Shown here piece after piece: positions 24,368 to 36,038 of a stretch of 64,000 nucleotides of DNA (the stretch's first letter is position 1; every line of letters begins with the position of its first letter). Source of the DNA: Stereocaulon alpinum (lineage: Eukaryota > Ascomycota > Lecanoromycetes > Lecanorales > Stereocaulaceae). Both the position numbers and the translations under genes were made by a program. The stretch covers positions 1 to 64,000 of the forward strand of contig JAEUBA010000023.1 of the NCBI GenBank assembly GCA_018257865.1. Direction: 5' to 3'. The notes under the pieces were generated by a model, which was given only the letters and a program-made list of their open reading frames with translations, was not told the origin of the DNA and made no database searches.

Positions 24368-27300
24368 TTATCCGTTCGCAAACTTTTTCGCACGATCCAG
24401 GCTTTGTTGGACAGGGAACGACCGCTCCTCCGTCCGTGTAGCGTCGAGTGTCTGGAGGAACTTGACTTTGAGACGAGCCCCCTTACTTGCAATGGGGGCC
24501 ATTGCAAGAGCTGCATCTGATGCCTTCAGGCGTATTTGCTCCACTTGATCACCCGAAGCAAAGACTTGTTCCACGTACTGGAGTAGAACGCCTTCCATTG
24601 AGTCTGGCAGGGTTTCCAGACCGGATTGGCCGAGTCGGGCGAACAGCGACTTCAGCCCATCATATATGGCATTCAGCGTCGATCTGCTGGGCGACGCATT
24701 CCTCACCCGAGTGACAAGCTCAAGCGTTTGTAATAGGCTTGACTTCAGGTCCTCCCCCTTCCTCTGTTGGGGATTGATGGACTTCAGAAGTGCCGTAAGT
24801 GCATTGGCCAGGGTGGACTCCTTAACCATTTTTGAAGATGCGCCTCCATTCTGAGAGTCGACATCCATCTCGTTAGTGTCCTCCAGAGACTCTTCAATGA
24901 TTGGTTTGGTGATCCCACACACTTGTGGATACATGTCAATAGTATCACACAGCTCGGCAAAATCTCCAAGGCTCTCCAGTGCGTGCTGGCGGAACGCTGA
25001 ATTGTTTCTCTTGCTTTCGCGCAAGACTATTTTCTCGATCTCGTCTGCCGCTTTTGGGTCCTTGGTCCAGAAAGTGCTGCTACGTGCGAAGTGGATTAGA
25101 GCCTTCAGAACAGTCTCTTTGCCGTCCCAAGTCCTACCAGACAAGGCCTTCTCAAGTGCAGGCCATAGGACCTTAGCATTCGCGTCGTCAATACTATTCC
25201 CGCACGATCTTACTGCGTCCGCTATTGCAAACGCTGAAGTGTGTTTCACAGACCAGCGTGCTGAATCCAGGTACCGCGAAGCCAGGTCGACAATCTCCTT
25301 TAGGTATAACAATACAGCCCGCGACCCCCCCACGTTCTCGTTCCACGTGTCTTCAAACAATGTTTTCGCACGCTCGTATGTGTCGTGCTTCGCAATGAAC
25401 ACAAAGGGTAGGGTCTCGCCGGCTAGGGAATTAAATCGGTCCGTTGCATACTTCGATACAGCGTAAACGAGGTCTCCGGATATCATTCGTTGGCGGTCAT
25501 CGTCAGAATCAAAGTAGAGTTTTCGACAATTTTCTACGAGGTTCAAAAGCGCATCATCGGACGCAAGTCTCGCAAGGTACCCACATGCTGCAGCGTAAGA
25601 TGAGGATATGGTATCATTGCGGTCGAAGACTTGCTTGCGAGCAAGCGGAAGAAAGTGGTCGGCATACTGCTTGAATATGAAGTTCTGGCGGGTAGAAAGA
25701 GATACTAGGACACGACTGCAGCCGACTTTCGATGGAAGCCCGACCACTGTCTTAATGGCATTCTCTAAGCTCTGCTGTAGCTCTGCCATCGAACTTTCAT
25801 CCAAGAAGTCAAGACACCGCTCGATGGCTTCTAACATTGTCGACCCTCTTATGTGCTTCAACCGAGCATCGTCAAGTTCTTGAGCCGTCAAGCCATACTT
25901 GTCGGCATTGAGGTGGAGGTAATTGATCATTTCGGGCTCTATGGAGCTGAGAAGTGCAAGTAAGCGGCCGACAAGATTAGGGACAAAGGGGCGCAATGTC
26001 TTGCCATTGCTGCTTTTGATGATCTTGAGAAGGGTCTTCCGAGCGAAGTCTTGGACTTCTGGAGCCCCAGACTCCAAGCCGGATGGGCTGAGGAGGAAAG
26101 GTAACACCTGCTTAAGCATCTTCTCTGCACCTCGAGCTGACGATTCTCCAGCCTCAAGCCCACGTGTCAATATTCCTGTCAAGACTCTTGCCAGAGCCAT
26201 AGCAGCTGTGCGCACAGACTCTTTGATGTCGTCGCAAACCTTGAAGGTGAGCTCCCAAATTTCCGTCAAATATTTCTCGTACCTTTCTAATGGTCGTCCT
26301 TGAACCAGGTCAGCAATTGCTGCACAGCTCGCTTGTCGAACTCGCCATTCCCTGCCAAGGATATTCTTGAGCAGATCATCCATGATATTGTCGAAGTTGG
26401 CGTCAATTGTCTTCGCAGGCTCTTTGACGAGTGCTGCCCAGATATCATTCATTGAGTTTCGCACGTTTGTATTAGGATCGAAGCGATACCTGAATAAGGC
26501 TGGATATAATTTAGGATTTTGAGCCAGATAGCCGTCAGTAGATGCATCACTCAATATATTACTGAGCCCAAACCGTCCAAATGCAGCGCGACTCGACCAG
26601 ATCGCATTATTAGAAGCCAGCGACATGAACCGGTACACCAGACTAGAGTCACCAACTTCTGATGCAAGGCTCATGATATCTTTGTACGTTGTGATCGAGC
26701 CTTCACCTGTTGGAAGCGCTCCAACGTCGAAGAGCTCAGTATCCTCCGATACGTTGCCGGCAAGTCCTGCATTAGTCCCGGTGAATGATCCTACAAGATC
26801 TCTTATTAGATCATCTTTCAGGGCCCTGTTGCCTTTCTCGTAGACTAGGGTCAACCCGCGGGAGGCGGTTTCCTGGTTCAAAGAATCGCGATCAGCCAGG
26901 AAGCCTTTGAAAGCGACTTGGCATTCTCTCAATCGTCCTTGAACTTCTTGTACATGTCCACAGTATTGTACCATACATAAAAGCCAGATCACTGCAGCCT
27001 GCCTTAATGCTGGCTTGGTGGTTTTGCAATCCGATAAAACCCTATCCATGATCGATGTTGCCGCTTTTGCTCGAAACGGTGACTGGGGAGCAGTGGTCCG
27101 GATGTCCCTGGATGCAGCCAAATATTTCGACCGCCACCCAATAGCAGCGCAACTCAGTGCAGCTCCAATCGCGAAGTGCACCTCTGCTTGTCTGACAGTA
27201 TGTAGCTCATACAGCTGGGATACAATTTCGTCAAACATGGCGTCGTCAGAGGGCCCTTCTTCGACCTGCATGGCAAAATGACCCAAAGCTGTAATAGCTT

Positions 27301-30150
27301 TCTCATCGCCGTCCTTGGCTTTCTCCATCAACTTCTGTACTAACGAGCGGGCATTGCGAGACTTAGGGATTGTGGCTGGCGTCAACACTGCATACAGAGC
27401 CAACTCGGAAATGGTGACAAAGACTGCGTCTAGAAGTGTCTTATCTCGACTGTCGTTGAGCATGTCCCAGGCTAAGGTGATGAATCCATTGATCGAATTT
27501 TCGTAATCTGAAGGGATGTTGAGGCGAAGTTTGGACCTACTGATGAAGTATGCCATTGCAAGAATGGCGCCGTGTACTTGCATCACCTCGCTACCAATAG
27601 CCTGGGACCAAGACTTAAGTTTCTTCCTATATTGGCCCAGCATCCTCTGGACCTTGTCCTCGGGACATCCTTTGAGTGTTGCTAAGATACCAAAAACATG
27701 CGAAGCTGTTTCACGTAACTTTTTGTTGTTGGAGAAGATGGCTTCTTGCAAGCTCGAAATATTTGCTGTGAGATGGGTATACGCAGACTCTTGCACGAGG
27801 GGGCAAATCTCGAGAAGAAAGTCACCAGCCCTGCCCACACCTGCACCAATCGGAGAAGTCATACCGACGTACAAAGCCTGTAGATATATCTGCAATGCCT
27901 TGGCAAATCTCTCGTCGCACATTAATGAAGTTGAATTAGCACTGAAAAGGCCTGCTAAATCTTCTTGGGCGTCTTCGTCATTGGCAATGAGAGCATCGAT
28001 ATTGCGTTCCCAGTCGGTGTCCATGACAGGAGGGCTCCCCACAGCTGCTAAGGCTTGGTGCAGTAAGACGCAGCGACAAAATGTAAGGGCCGGAATATAT
28101 GCATTGCGCATCTCAATGGTTGTGATATTAGCCACATCCCATACTGAATTGGAGCCAAAGATTCTCTCGACTAGCTCTGGGAAGCTAGGAAGATCATACT
28201 TGGTGGCTTCAACAGATCCTCGAAGGAAATTTTCATCGCCCTTCGCTGGGTTTAGCATCTTGTACCAGTAAGGGTCGAGTCCTTTCCTTCCCTCTTCGAA
28301 GATTGCACTTCGTTCATTGGCATCACCCTCCATAGCAATTATGTCGATCCAACGAGCTGTTGTGTTGCTGAATGGCAGACAGTGATTAGCGAAGCGAACA
28401 GCCAGGAACCGTGTGCTTCTAACGACCGGATCGTCAGCATCGGAATCGTCAGGCCGCAGATTCATGTGGTGCATTAGTAGAGAGGTCAGTGGTGACTCGA
28501 GATCCGAGTCCACCTCACTACCCATGGCTCCAAGTACGCTACTCAATGCCTGCTCAATACTTGCGGATATGTCCTTCCCAGAAGGATCCTCACTGAGTGA
28601 TGTGAATAGCCACCGAAGGAGTTCGAGGTTAGCTTCTTGCAGAAGCTGTTCTGGACATGCCCCCGCTAGAATGCCAATGCTTTCATACCCATATGCTCGT
28701 GAAGACATTTCTCCAGGGGTAGGCACGGGATCAGTCATACGTGGCCAGCCTTGGCTTTCGATGTATGATCTAAGCTGGCCAACTAAAGCAGGAGCAAAGG
28801 TGTTAAGGTCAGCCGGCGAGCTGATCCGTGCAAGCCAGTTCGTGAAAGCGAAGACCTGACCCCTAAGCTTTGAAGCTTCAAGACCCTGCTTTAGTGCAAT
28901 CATACCGCTCTGTTGGATGGTTTCTTTGGGTACAAGAGCCTCTTCTACGATTTGCATGCTCTGAGGTACGAAAGAAGAGGCTGACTTGGATTTGCACAAA
29001 AGGGCGAGAATCTTGGTCTGCAGAGGCACGCGGGCTGGCAGAGACCCTTCATCGCCTCTGGTGCCTAAATAAACGTCGTACAGTTGCCTTACTAATTCAA
29101 CGTCTTCAAAAGATACTGCCGGAGTTGCGCGTTTGAGAATGTCGTCACCAATATCAGATATCCGCGAATTCGGATCGGCTGACGCAAACAGAGCAGGCAA
29201 GAACCGTTCAGTGTCCACAAAAGCACCGCTGGCAAGGAAGCGTGATGCCAAAACTTTAGTCTCGACAAGACTCAGACCGCCATCCGTGTTTGGTGTCCAG
29301 GTGTCTTTCTTACCGTAAAGTTGAAAAAAGCTGCACTCCTCTTTGTTCAGCCCCGGGCAGCGTGTAGCACCATTTTGATTGATGCCGAACAGAATGAGCT
29401 TACCCAGCCAGGTAGCCACAAAAGCTGCATCGTCCACCCTTTCAGTGAAGCCAAGCTGGTCTCTCAACTCTAGATCCTCTTTGCTTCCACGAGCCGGAAG
29501 TTTCATGCTGTGAAGAAGCTTAAGAAAGAGGTTGAATAAAATAGCCGCATGATTGGCTGATTGCTCGAAGTTAGTACGGAGACCATGGAGAAGCGTCGGA
29601 AGTAGATCAAGGCGTTCCTAGATAGATTAGTGGAAAGTCTGCATATGCATAGCTTGATAAGGTACTTACTTTCACGGGTAGTCGATTGATCCCTTGTTGT
29701 ATGTAGAGCAGATCGAAGTGGCGGACCAGATGATTATGGTTAGCTTTGTACTGCTTCAGGAGTGCCGCTACTGGAAGCTTGATCGATCTATACAATGAAC
29801 GTCAGCTCCAAACTTCGCCATCCCAACACAAAGCAATTGCGTTTGGAATAAATTCCTGGCTCAGCAGGACATGAAGCGAGTAATGCTCTTGCAATTGCTC
29901 TTAGGCACTACAACGAAATGGGAATGGGACCTACTTACGGTGGCTTTATCCTCGTGTTGACATGTTGACAAATGGCGATGACTTTGTTCCTTACACTCAC
30001 AAACTCCGAAGCAAGCTTAAGTAGAAGCGGAGCGAGGTAAGTGTTCAGTGCCTTCTCCATCGCACCATCCGTCGTGATCATAGCCAGTCGCAGCTCTACG
30101 TTGCCTACAAGCCTCAACTCTTTGGCTTCTGGCGTGTCCGTGTTTGACAT
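24368..30150 (-). CDS. ECM29: ECM29, proteasome adaptor/scaffold (HEAT repeats)
   Basis: Large HEAT-repeat protein that binds the 26S proteasome and tethers core to regulatory particle in quality control. Exons on the minus strand: 30150-29939, 29787-29670, 29617-24368, with introns of 151 and 52 bp, total 1,859 aa, close to the yeast length (1,868). The first exon starts MSNTDTPEAKELRLVGNVEL; exon 2 gives LPVAALLKQYK and HFDLLYIQQGI, and exon 3 opens ERLDLLPTLLHGLR. The rest is a run of amphipathic helical repeats, including the family's VRNSMNDIWAALVKEP, REWRVRQASCAAIADLVQGR and HAALALAR-like segments. Donor and acceptor sites are canonical. The gene is intact. Confidence 0.93.
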
Positions 30151-31576
30151 GTTGATGGATTATTGATTATCATACGGATATGTCATGGTCATGGTATCCA
30201 AGTGATCAGCTCGTTCAAAGGGATGGAAGGAGGACGATGTGCTCGAGATATAGGTCAACGAATGGGTAGCAGGCAGACAATGCATACGTACGTCGTCACA
30301 CCTGGATGGCAAATATGTATCGTAGCTTTGATTCTGATCTAACCATATACGGAGCTAGCGCATTATTCGTGACCGCCAAGTGAAATTTCCAGCTAAGGCA
30401 GCGTCGAGCAATTGGCGGCATGGTTTGTATCTTTCACTGTCACCAATTTTCAAGACCGATGTACTACCTTAGAAGCGTCAGTTGCATTTCTAGAAGGTAG
30501 ACACTAAAGCAAGGCTTATTGGCAGTAATCATACATCAAGTCTGAGTGGTGCTCTGGGCGGACGATACCCCGTGAATCGCTATGCGAGGCCTGCAAGCCT
30601 GCCCTAATCCTCGCCGTGTCCCGGCAAAAGACTGCCTCATAGCGCATTCTCCTCCATTTTCCTTTACCATCTTCCCCTATCAGTACATCGCCTCTTCGAA
30701 CCTCCTCCGCTGCTATTATAGTTAATCTGCGTCTGCTCGTTGGTATAAATCGCAGGGTACCCTTGCTGGGCTCCTGCAAGTTGAGCACGGCTTCGGAACG
30801 TTCATCCCACAGCCTACAACGCGACAGCCTACCTTGAAAGTCTCGGCGCGACCAGATGGAAACCTTGATAAAAGTCTTTTTTGCAAGCGCCAGCGGTCTG
30901 GCAGCTGCTCTCTGAGTCCCTGTGGCGCGGCTGGTACAGCCTACCTGCCACTGGAAGGCGAGAAACGTTGTGTTAGGGGATTTCCTTGTCATTTCAATGG
31001 TGTAAGAATAAGAAGTTTACCAAGCATCCCAATGCCTATGTCCAGGTTGAATGTGGAGAGTATAAGCTTTCGAAGATACAAACTTGAATCTACCACCAGC
31101 GGCTAATCCTGGTGTGCCAGTCAACGATCAAAAAGCTGAGTATCTGTACACGAAGCCAACTGAGCTGTCATCTCTCCGGTATCAACATTCCTTTTGTGGA
31201 CACGCTGATGGCTAAGGCATCCGCCAGCTCCGGGGTTATGAAAGATAAACACTACTTTCCGTAGAGAAGATTCAATATCTGAATACGCGTACGGCATACA
31301 CTCCTTGCCTATAACCTCGTGATCTTGGACCTAGAGAATGAAGCCAACTCAGTCGATGGGCAATAGTGAACGAACAAAGCTATTACGTTCACTTAGACCG
31401 TGTTCCTCCCGTGCTTCTAACGAAGTCACCAAGGGTTGTCTGTCATGAGCTGAACGGGAAATACGTCACGAGAAAGATGTCGACTTACTGCTTTAAGCCA
31501 ACCACGAACATCTCAAATTACATCATGATCTCTCTACCTATTACTACCGATCGTACATGAGTTCGAGTAGACGCGG
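30151..31576. other. Upstream of ECM29; mostly non-coding
   Basis: Contains the ECM29 promoter and a minus-strand open frame described separately at 30,516-30,992. The part from 31,000 to 31,576 has scattered short frames without family features and may be decayed sequence leading into the amidohydrolase relic. Confidence 0.45.
30516..30992 (-). CDS. Uncharacterised ORF, 158 aa, weakly supported
   Basis: An ATG-initiated minus-strand frame of 158 codons. The C-terminal 100 residues are rich in Arg, Glu and hydrophobic residues (RRLTIIAAEEVRRGDV, GKWRRMRYEAVF) and read like a folded protein. The N-terminal part contains a possible CAG|GTAGGC splice donor, so the real exon structure may differ. 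I recognise no family, and no neighbour suggests a role. It could be a small lineage-specific gene or chance. Confidence 0.28.
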   Translation of the reverse strand: MTRKSPNTTFLAFQWQVGCTSRATGTQRAAARPLALAKKTFIKVSIWSRRDFQGRLSRCRLWDERSEAVLNLQEPSKGTLRFIPTSRRRLTIIAAEEVRRGDVLIGEDGKGKWRRMRYEAVFCRDTARIRAGLQASHSDSRGIVRPEHHSDLMYDYCQ

Positions 31577-32905
31577 ATGTCTTCATCCCTCATCCCTGGG
31601 CGTGGGTCACCACTGAAAGATGCGACCTGCGTTCTCCACTCTGCGTTAGTCGCCTACATTGCCCTCCGGCCCCATCGCCCAGACAAGTCTACTACTCTTG
31701 GTAATCTATATTTTCACTCTCGTTTCGGGCCTCTGAGACGCTCATACCCAATCTATGGCACCCGCGGACTCTCTATCAATGCCTTTCATACTACACCACC
31801 TGTACTTGCCGGTGCCCATACTGTTACATGATCTAGCAGCTGCTCTGGACGCTGGCTTTACATTAGTGCGAGAACTTGGAGCACGGAGCCATCAGATTGC
31901 TGAAGCTGTATTGGAAGGGGTCATCATGGATCCGAGATACAGCGTCATAAGCCCTATCAGATTGACGGCCGGGCTTGGAGATACCCATGGCATCCCGTTA
32001 CCGGCACTGCAATACACTATGTTGCATAGACCGTGGTCTTCCCATACACCTCTGACGGTGTGCCTGATGCGTTAAAGCAGTCAGGTGGCAATTGCGCTGT
32101 GGCGCCTCACTCATTAGAGTATGCGCTAGTGGTGACTGTACTTTCCAGCTTAACAACATAGAGCACTGGGATTGTGGTGACTTGGACCTAGACGCTGTGG
32201 TTGGGGAAGCAGCTCGCAGTTATCGCATTGTTGCGGCAAAGTAGGCATCGTCATGGCGGCACTTAGAGCTGGATGCAAGACTATTGAACAAGGGACATAC
32301 CTAGATGCGGAATATGTTCAAATGAAGCGGGAGAAAAACGTTGTGCTGATAGCGACGCGCACGTTCATTGTGGCGGGTTTGCAAGTGCGTGAGCTGTGGA
32401 GTCCAGAATCCTATGCCAAGTTGGAAGGGGCTGCAGCGACGCATAAGGCAGCTTATAAGCTGGCCGTGACAGGCAGAGTAAAGTTAGCTTAGACGATAGA
32501 TCTGAGTCTCAGTGAAGTCGTAGGTAATAGTCCGGCAGGGAAAATATTCAGTCGCGGGAGCACCGGGAAGAAGTTGCTTTATGTAATTGAAGTAGGGATG
32601 AGCCCGCTGGTGGCCATTGAGCCGGTAACAGCGAATGCAGCGGAGACACTGAGGGATGAGTTGGCACCGAGGAATAGACAGATGAAGGTGGGATGGGATA
32701 GCGATCTGGTTGCTGTGACAGGGGATCCATCGATGGATATCACAATCTAGCGGACGTGAACAGTGTGTGTCGTGTTTGGCGACCTATCTGGGAGGTTGTT
32801 CAAAGCTCCGGATGTGGAGAGCTATGAAATTTGGGATGAGGACAGCAAACAACGGGAAATGGCACATTGCTTTAGTTGTTGCATTCCTTTAGAAGCGACC
32901 TTTTG
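31577..32905 (+). pseudogene. Metal-dependent amidohydrolase pseudogene
   Basis: Pieces of an imidazolonepropionase-type amidohydrolase appear in successive frames. DLAAALDAGFTLVREL is at about 31,828, LTAGLGDTHGIPLP at about 31,960, DLDAVVGEAARSYRIVAA at about 32,175, then MAALRAGCKTIEQGTYLD with ELWSPESYAKLE from 32,253 to 32,490. The last pieces are VIEVGMSPLVAIEPVTANAAETL at about 32,580 and DLVAVTGDPSMDI at about 32,705. At least two frameshifts (about 32,040 and 32,235) and several in-frame stops (32,490, about 32,748) separate them. Metal-ligand motifs are damaged: the family's IEHG is IEQG and the AGHGDAHD box reads AGLGDTHG. CpA/TpG content is normal, so decay was by ordinary mutation, not RIP. 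The N-terminal third (HxH strand) is not found. Confidence 0.85.
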
Positions 32906-33556
32906 ACTGGAAGATAAAGGCGCCATGTGTTCCTTGTGTGAGAGGAACAAGGCTTGTCCTTGTATGATGAAAAAAGGCGAGGTTGTAAACGTACCTGGAT
33001 TACTCATACCCAACGTTGTGCGGTACTCTTGATGAGGTTTTCATTATCGGCTCAGCTATCACCACGGCGTTGAGCGACGATCTAGCTCGTCACGATCGTT
33101 TAGGTGCGAAACGCCATAACAGTGGACTTTGACTTTATTTTCGAGGGCACAATTTGCAATTGGCTACGGTGCTCCCGGGTTGGCCAGTTTGCTGGTGTGG
33201 TTGGAAGATGTGGCATCGGTTGAATCAACTAAAATTTTCATCACCAGCGGCGCTACGTCTTCATGCATCGAAGGCTCAAAGGCATGAGAACAAAATGCAG
33301 AGCAAATATCGCGCGCAGGCTATCGTTGGACAAGGGCAGTCTTTCACTTTCTTTGTCGTCTATGTACAAATCTGTTTAGTATCATATTGAACACCGAAAC
33401 ATTGTCTTTCTTGCTATCATCAAGGAAATGACTACAATAGTCTCCCATTCCCCCCGGTTCGATCTCTTCGCCCCTCATATCATCTTGGGTTAAATCATTA
33501 CAAACCCAGTAAGCCGAATTTACGAGCTCCTCATCAACATACCTTTCACTTCAAGA
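32906..33556. other. Gap downstream of the amidohydrolase relic
   Basis: A 651 bp region. Only short frames without family features are present. The last 100 bp are pyrimidine-rich and probably form the promoter and 5' UTR of the next small ORF. Confidence 0.45.
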
Positions 33557-33820
33557 ATGGGTTGCGGACCCTCCAAACCAGATCCAAAAAGGTACCCTCA
33601 AGCCTACCTTACAACTTATGGTGGGCGCCCTGTGCAATCACGACAGCAAACACCTCTCAAGAACAGCAAAGGTAAACCAATAAAGCCGATCCACTTGACC
33701 AAGAACGCGCCCTCCCATCGGTATGAGAGTCGTGAAGACACGGCTCGACGTCTTGAATTCAATAAACGCGTTCAACATGCCCATCGTGTGATGGGCGTTA
33801 ACAATCAGTGGAAGTTCTAG
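33557..33820 (+). CDS. Small basic protein with putative N-myristoylation signal
   Basis: An 87-aa ORF starting MGCGPSKPDP with a favourable start context (AAGA before ATG). Gly2 and Ser6 fit the eukaryotic N-myristoylation pattern (MGxxxS), and Cys3 could be palmitoylated; together these would place the protein on a membrane. The remainder is hydrophilic and Lys/Arg-rich (LKNSKGKPIKPIHL, TARRLEFNKRVQ) with no predicted membrane span. It is single-exon. I do not recognise a family, so acylation is an inference from the motif only. The stop at 33,820 lies 120 bp from the 3' end of the convergent secreted-protein gene. Confidence 0.55.
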   Translation: MGCGPSKPDPKRYPQAYLTTYGGRPVQSRQQTPLKNSKGKPIKPIHLTKNAPSHRYESREDTARRLEFNKRVQHAHRVMGVNNQWKF

Positions 33821-33940
33821 TGGGATATAGAGAAGGATCATAGTACAGAAAGTATGGTGATTAGAAGGCTAATTCGAATACACTTGCGTTCTTGTTGACG
33901 ATCATGTAGTTTCCATCTCCGCCTTAGTGACTGTAGCCAA

Positions 33941-34554
33941 TCAAGCTACTACCCCAGTCCAAAGGTCCTTCCCAACATACCCACTCCCAATATTCCCCAA
34001 TACCTCGTCCGAAATTGTCCACTCACCTTGCAAACAATCCAAATCATTCAAGAGAGCACCAACACCTAACAATGTATCTGCAAGTATCGTCCACGTTAAT
34101 TTGTTCAATCCCTGAGCACCGTGATTTTCAATGAATATGTTGGCACCGCTGAAACTCCACGTTACGTGGTCTACGCCTATGGGGCTGTCGCCGCTCCTGG
34201 AAGGGCGGGTGGTGGAGTGGTAGACGGAGTTTAAGGCTGTAACGAGCGTGTGATAAACGGCTGCTGGTTTCAGGCCTGCGGGTTTGGAGTAATGGTAGAA
34301 GTAAAGTGTTGTGGGAGTGTTGGGGACGCGGTAGGTTCTAGGAAGTGGGTTGCCACTGTGGTTTAAATAGTCAATATCGTCAGATTACTAAATTCATGGA
34401 AATTCTCATGCCTTGATCCATTTGCATCAATAGAAGCGTTACTGAGGGCTTCTGAGAGTGTACTGGGAAATGATGCAGCAGGAATCGCTGCTACTGAGGG
34501 AGTGAGTGTGACGAGCAAGCTGACAAGGCTGAGAAAGGTGAAGAATGCAGGCAT
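33941..34554 (-). CDS. Putative secreted protein, reading frame doubtful
   Basis: ATG at 34,554 opens a clear signal peptide (MPAFFTFLSLVSLLVTL, then AAIPAA). A different frame downstream (about 34,366-33,941) is open for about 140 codons and reads as a folded domain with YRVPNTPTTLYFY, GLNKLTWTILADTLLGV and DLDCLQGEW, ending at the stop 33,943-33,941. It resembles small secreted fungal protein families, but I cannot name one. A GT-AG intron 34,388-34,276 (113 bp) gives a continuous 166-aa model, yet it removes the YRVPNTPTTL strand and is longer than most introns in this window. The alternative is a single-base lesion near 34,375. Function unknown. Confidence 0.5.
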
Positions 34555-36038
34555 GATGGGAGACCTCGTGGGAAAGCTGGGATAGATATGCTTCCGGGCA
34601 TCCAACACCTTTCTTCATAATCTTCTCGCGCTATAAGTACAAATACTTGCCTTCGTCCCGTCGGAGTATTACACAGTTGGAGGCGATTTGCGACACGCGG
34701 AGTGGATAATCATAGAACAATAGTCATCGCTATGCTGAGACACTAGCTCGTTCGACTAGGAGAAGGGTGTTTCATGTTCCCATATTTGAGATATAAAAGG
34801 AATAATGAAGGTGATCCCTTATTCTGCAGCAGCAACGCGTTCTAGGCCGTCATGTCTCAGTCGCCACGACGATCGTGGATGACTGATACTCTAGATGAGA
34901 TAGAGAAGCGCCTATCGCGTGGGTAAACAGTTCCCAATGGTCTCTGCCGCAAGAGGAACATACACCCAAAACAGTAAAACCTCGGGCCGTCTTCAACCGT
35001 CTCAGCCAATCTCGCCATTTCAGGCAGACGTCCGAGACACTAGACACTCGATTCGAAAACCCAGCAGAATGTTTTTGTTATCTGCAAGAACAACAGATAC
35101 TGCTCACTCATAAGTCAGATGTCATGCATTCATTAGCGCAGTGAGGCCAGTTCGAAGGTAGCGTGTCGTTGACAAGCTGAGCTTTATTACTGACCCCTAA
35201 CCGTTTATCCTCTCACAAACCCCGAGCTATAGAGTTTGATACCAAGCTTTCACGTAGGCATCTTAAGCACTCCAGATTAGCCACAGAATTTGTAGCAATG
35301 ATTCTATCATTACTTGCCGACAGTAGGTCGTGAGGTTAGTCTTGGCTTAAGGCATTCTGTCCTCAGGAGGCCCCTAGAGCTCCGCCCTGGAACAAGTTGA
35401 TACCTTAGAAAGTCCCGGGCAGCCAGGCTTGCCAAGGCCGAAAGGTTGGGGTGGTTTTCCCAACCTATCTGCCAGCTCGTGCTGTCTGTGCAGATTGCGA
35501 TACGCTGCATCTTCTTTTGCCCTGCATATTGGGTAGTCCTTACACTTGTCGGAGGAAATCCAACAACGCTCTTTGGTAATGATAAATTGCACTCTTTGGC
35601 GCCTATGTGGCCAAATGACTCCATCAGTTCGGATCGGTGAACACATGAAAGACGTTCAGAATTCCCTCCCACAAGGCATCAGTAGCGATTTGATACAGTC
35701 GGAAACCACCGTAGAATATCACATGTCTTAATGCACGACCAGTTGTCGCTGCGGTGTGGCTCATCCACGCATGCACTCCGCCACCACCTCTGGGGAGTGC
35801 CTCGCTTACGCGGGGGCTTGGGGGGCCACAGGCTTCAGCTTCTCCTCTTTCGAAAAAACCCTGCTACTGCAGGGCTTCAGGGAGTCGGTAAGGTGCATGG
35901 GGGAGGCAGCTTGACCACACCATTCGTTATGGAGAAGGCTGAGAACGCATTTATAAGTATGTGTAGTTGGAGCAGCATTGCTCGAGCCTCCTAAGTACTT
36001 CAGAACTTCAAACCCCACATTAATTGCGGACACTAACA
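34555..36038. other. Gene-poor gap before the ankyrin gene
   Basis: About 1.5 kb. Frames up to 120 codons occur on the minus strand (about 35,310-35,672), but composition and content give no support. A GC-rich patch lies near 35,770-35,840 (long G runs). The final 100 bp probably hold the promoter of the ankyrin gene. No repeats or RNA genes recognised. Confidence 0.45.

Noticed and set aside
25516..28271. Several plus-strand frames of up to 251 codons
   Set aside because: They are antisense shadows of ECM29, which is intact on the minus strand.
35310..35672. 120-codon minus-strand frame
   Set aside because: No recognisable domain or plausible splice context, and an overlapping frame of similar length lies on the same strand.
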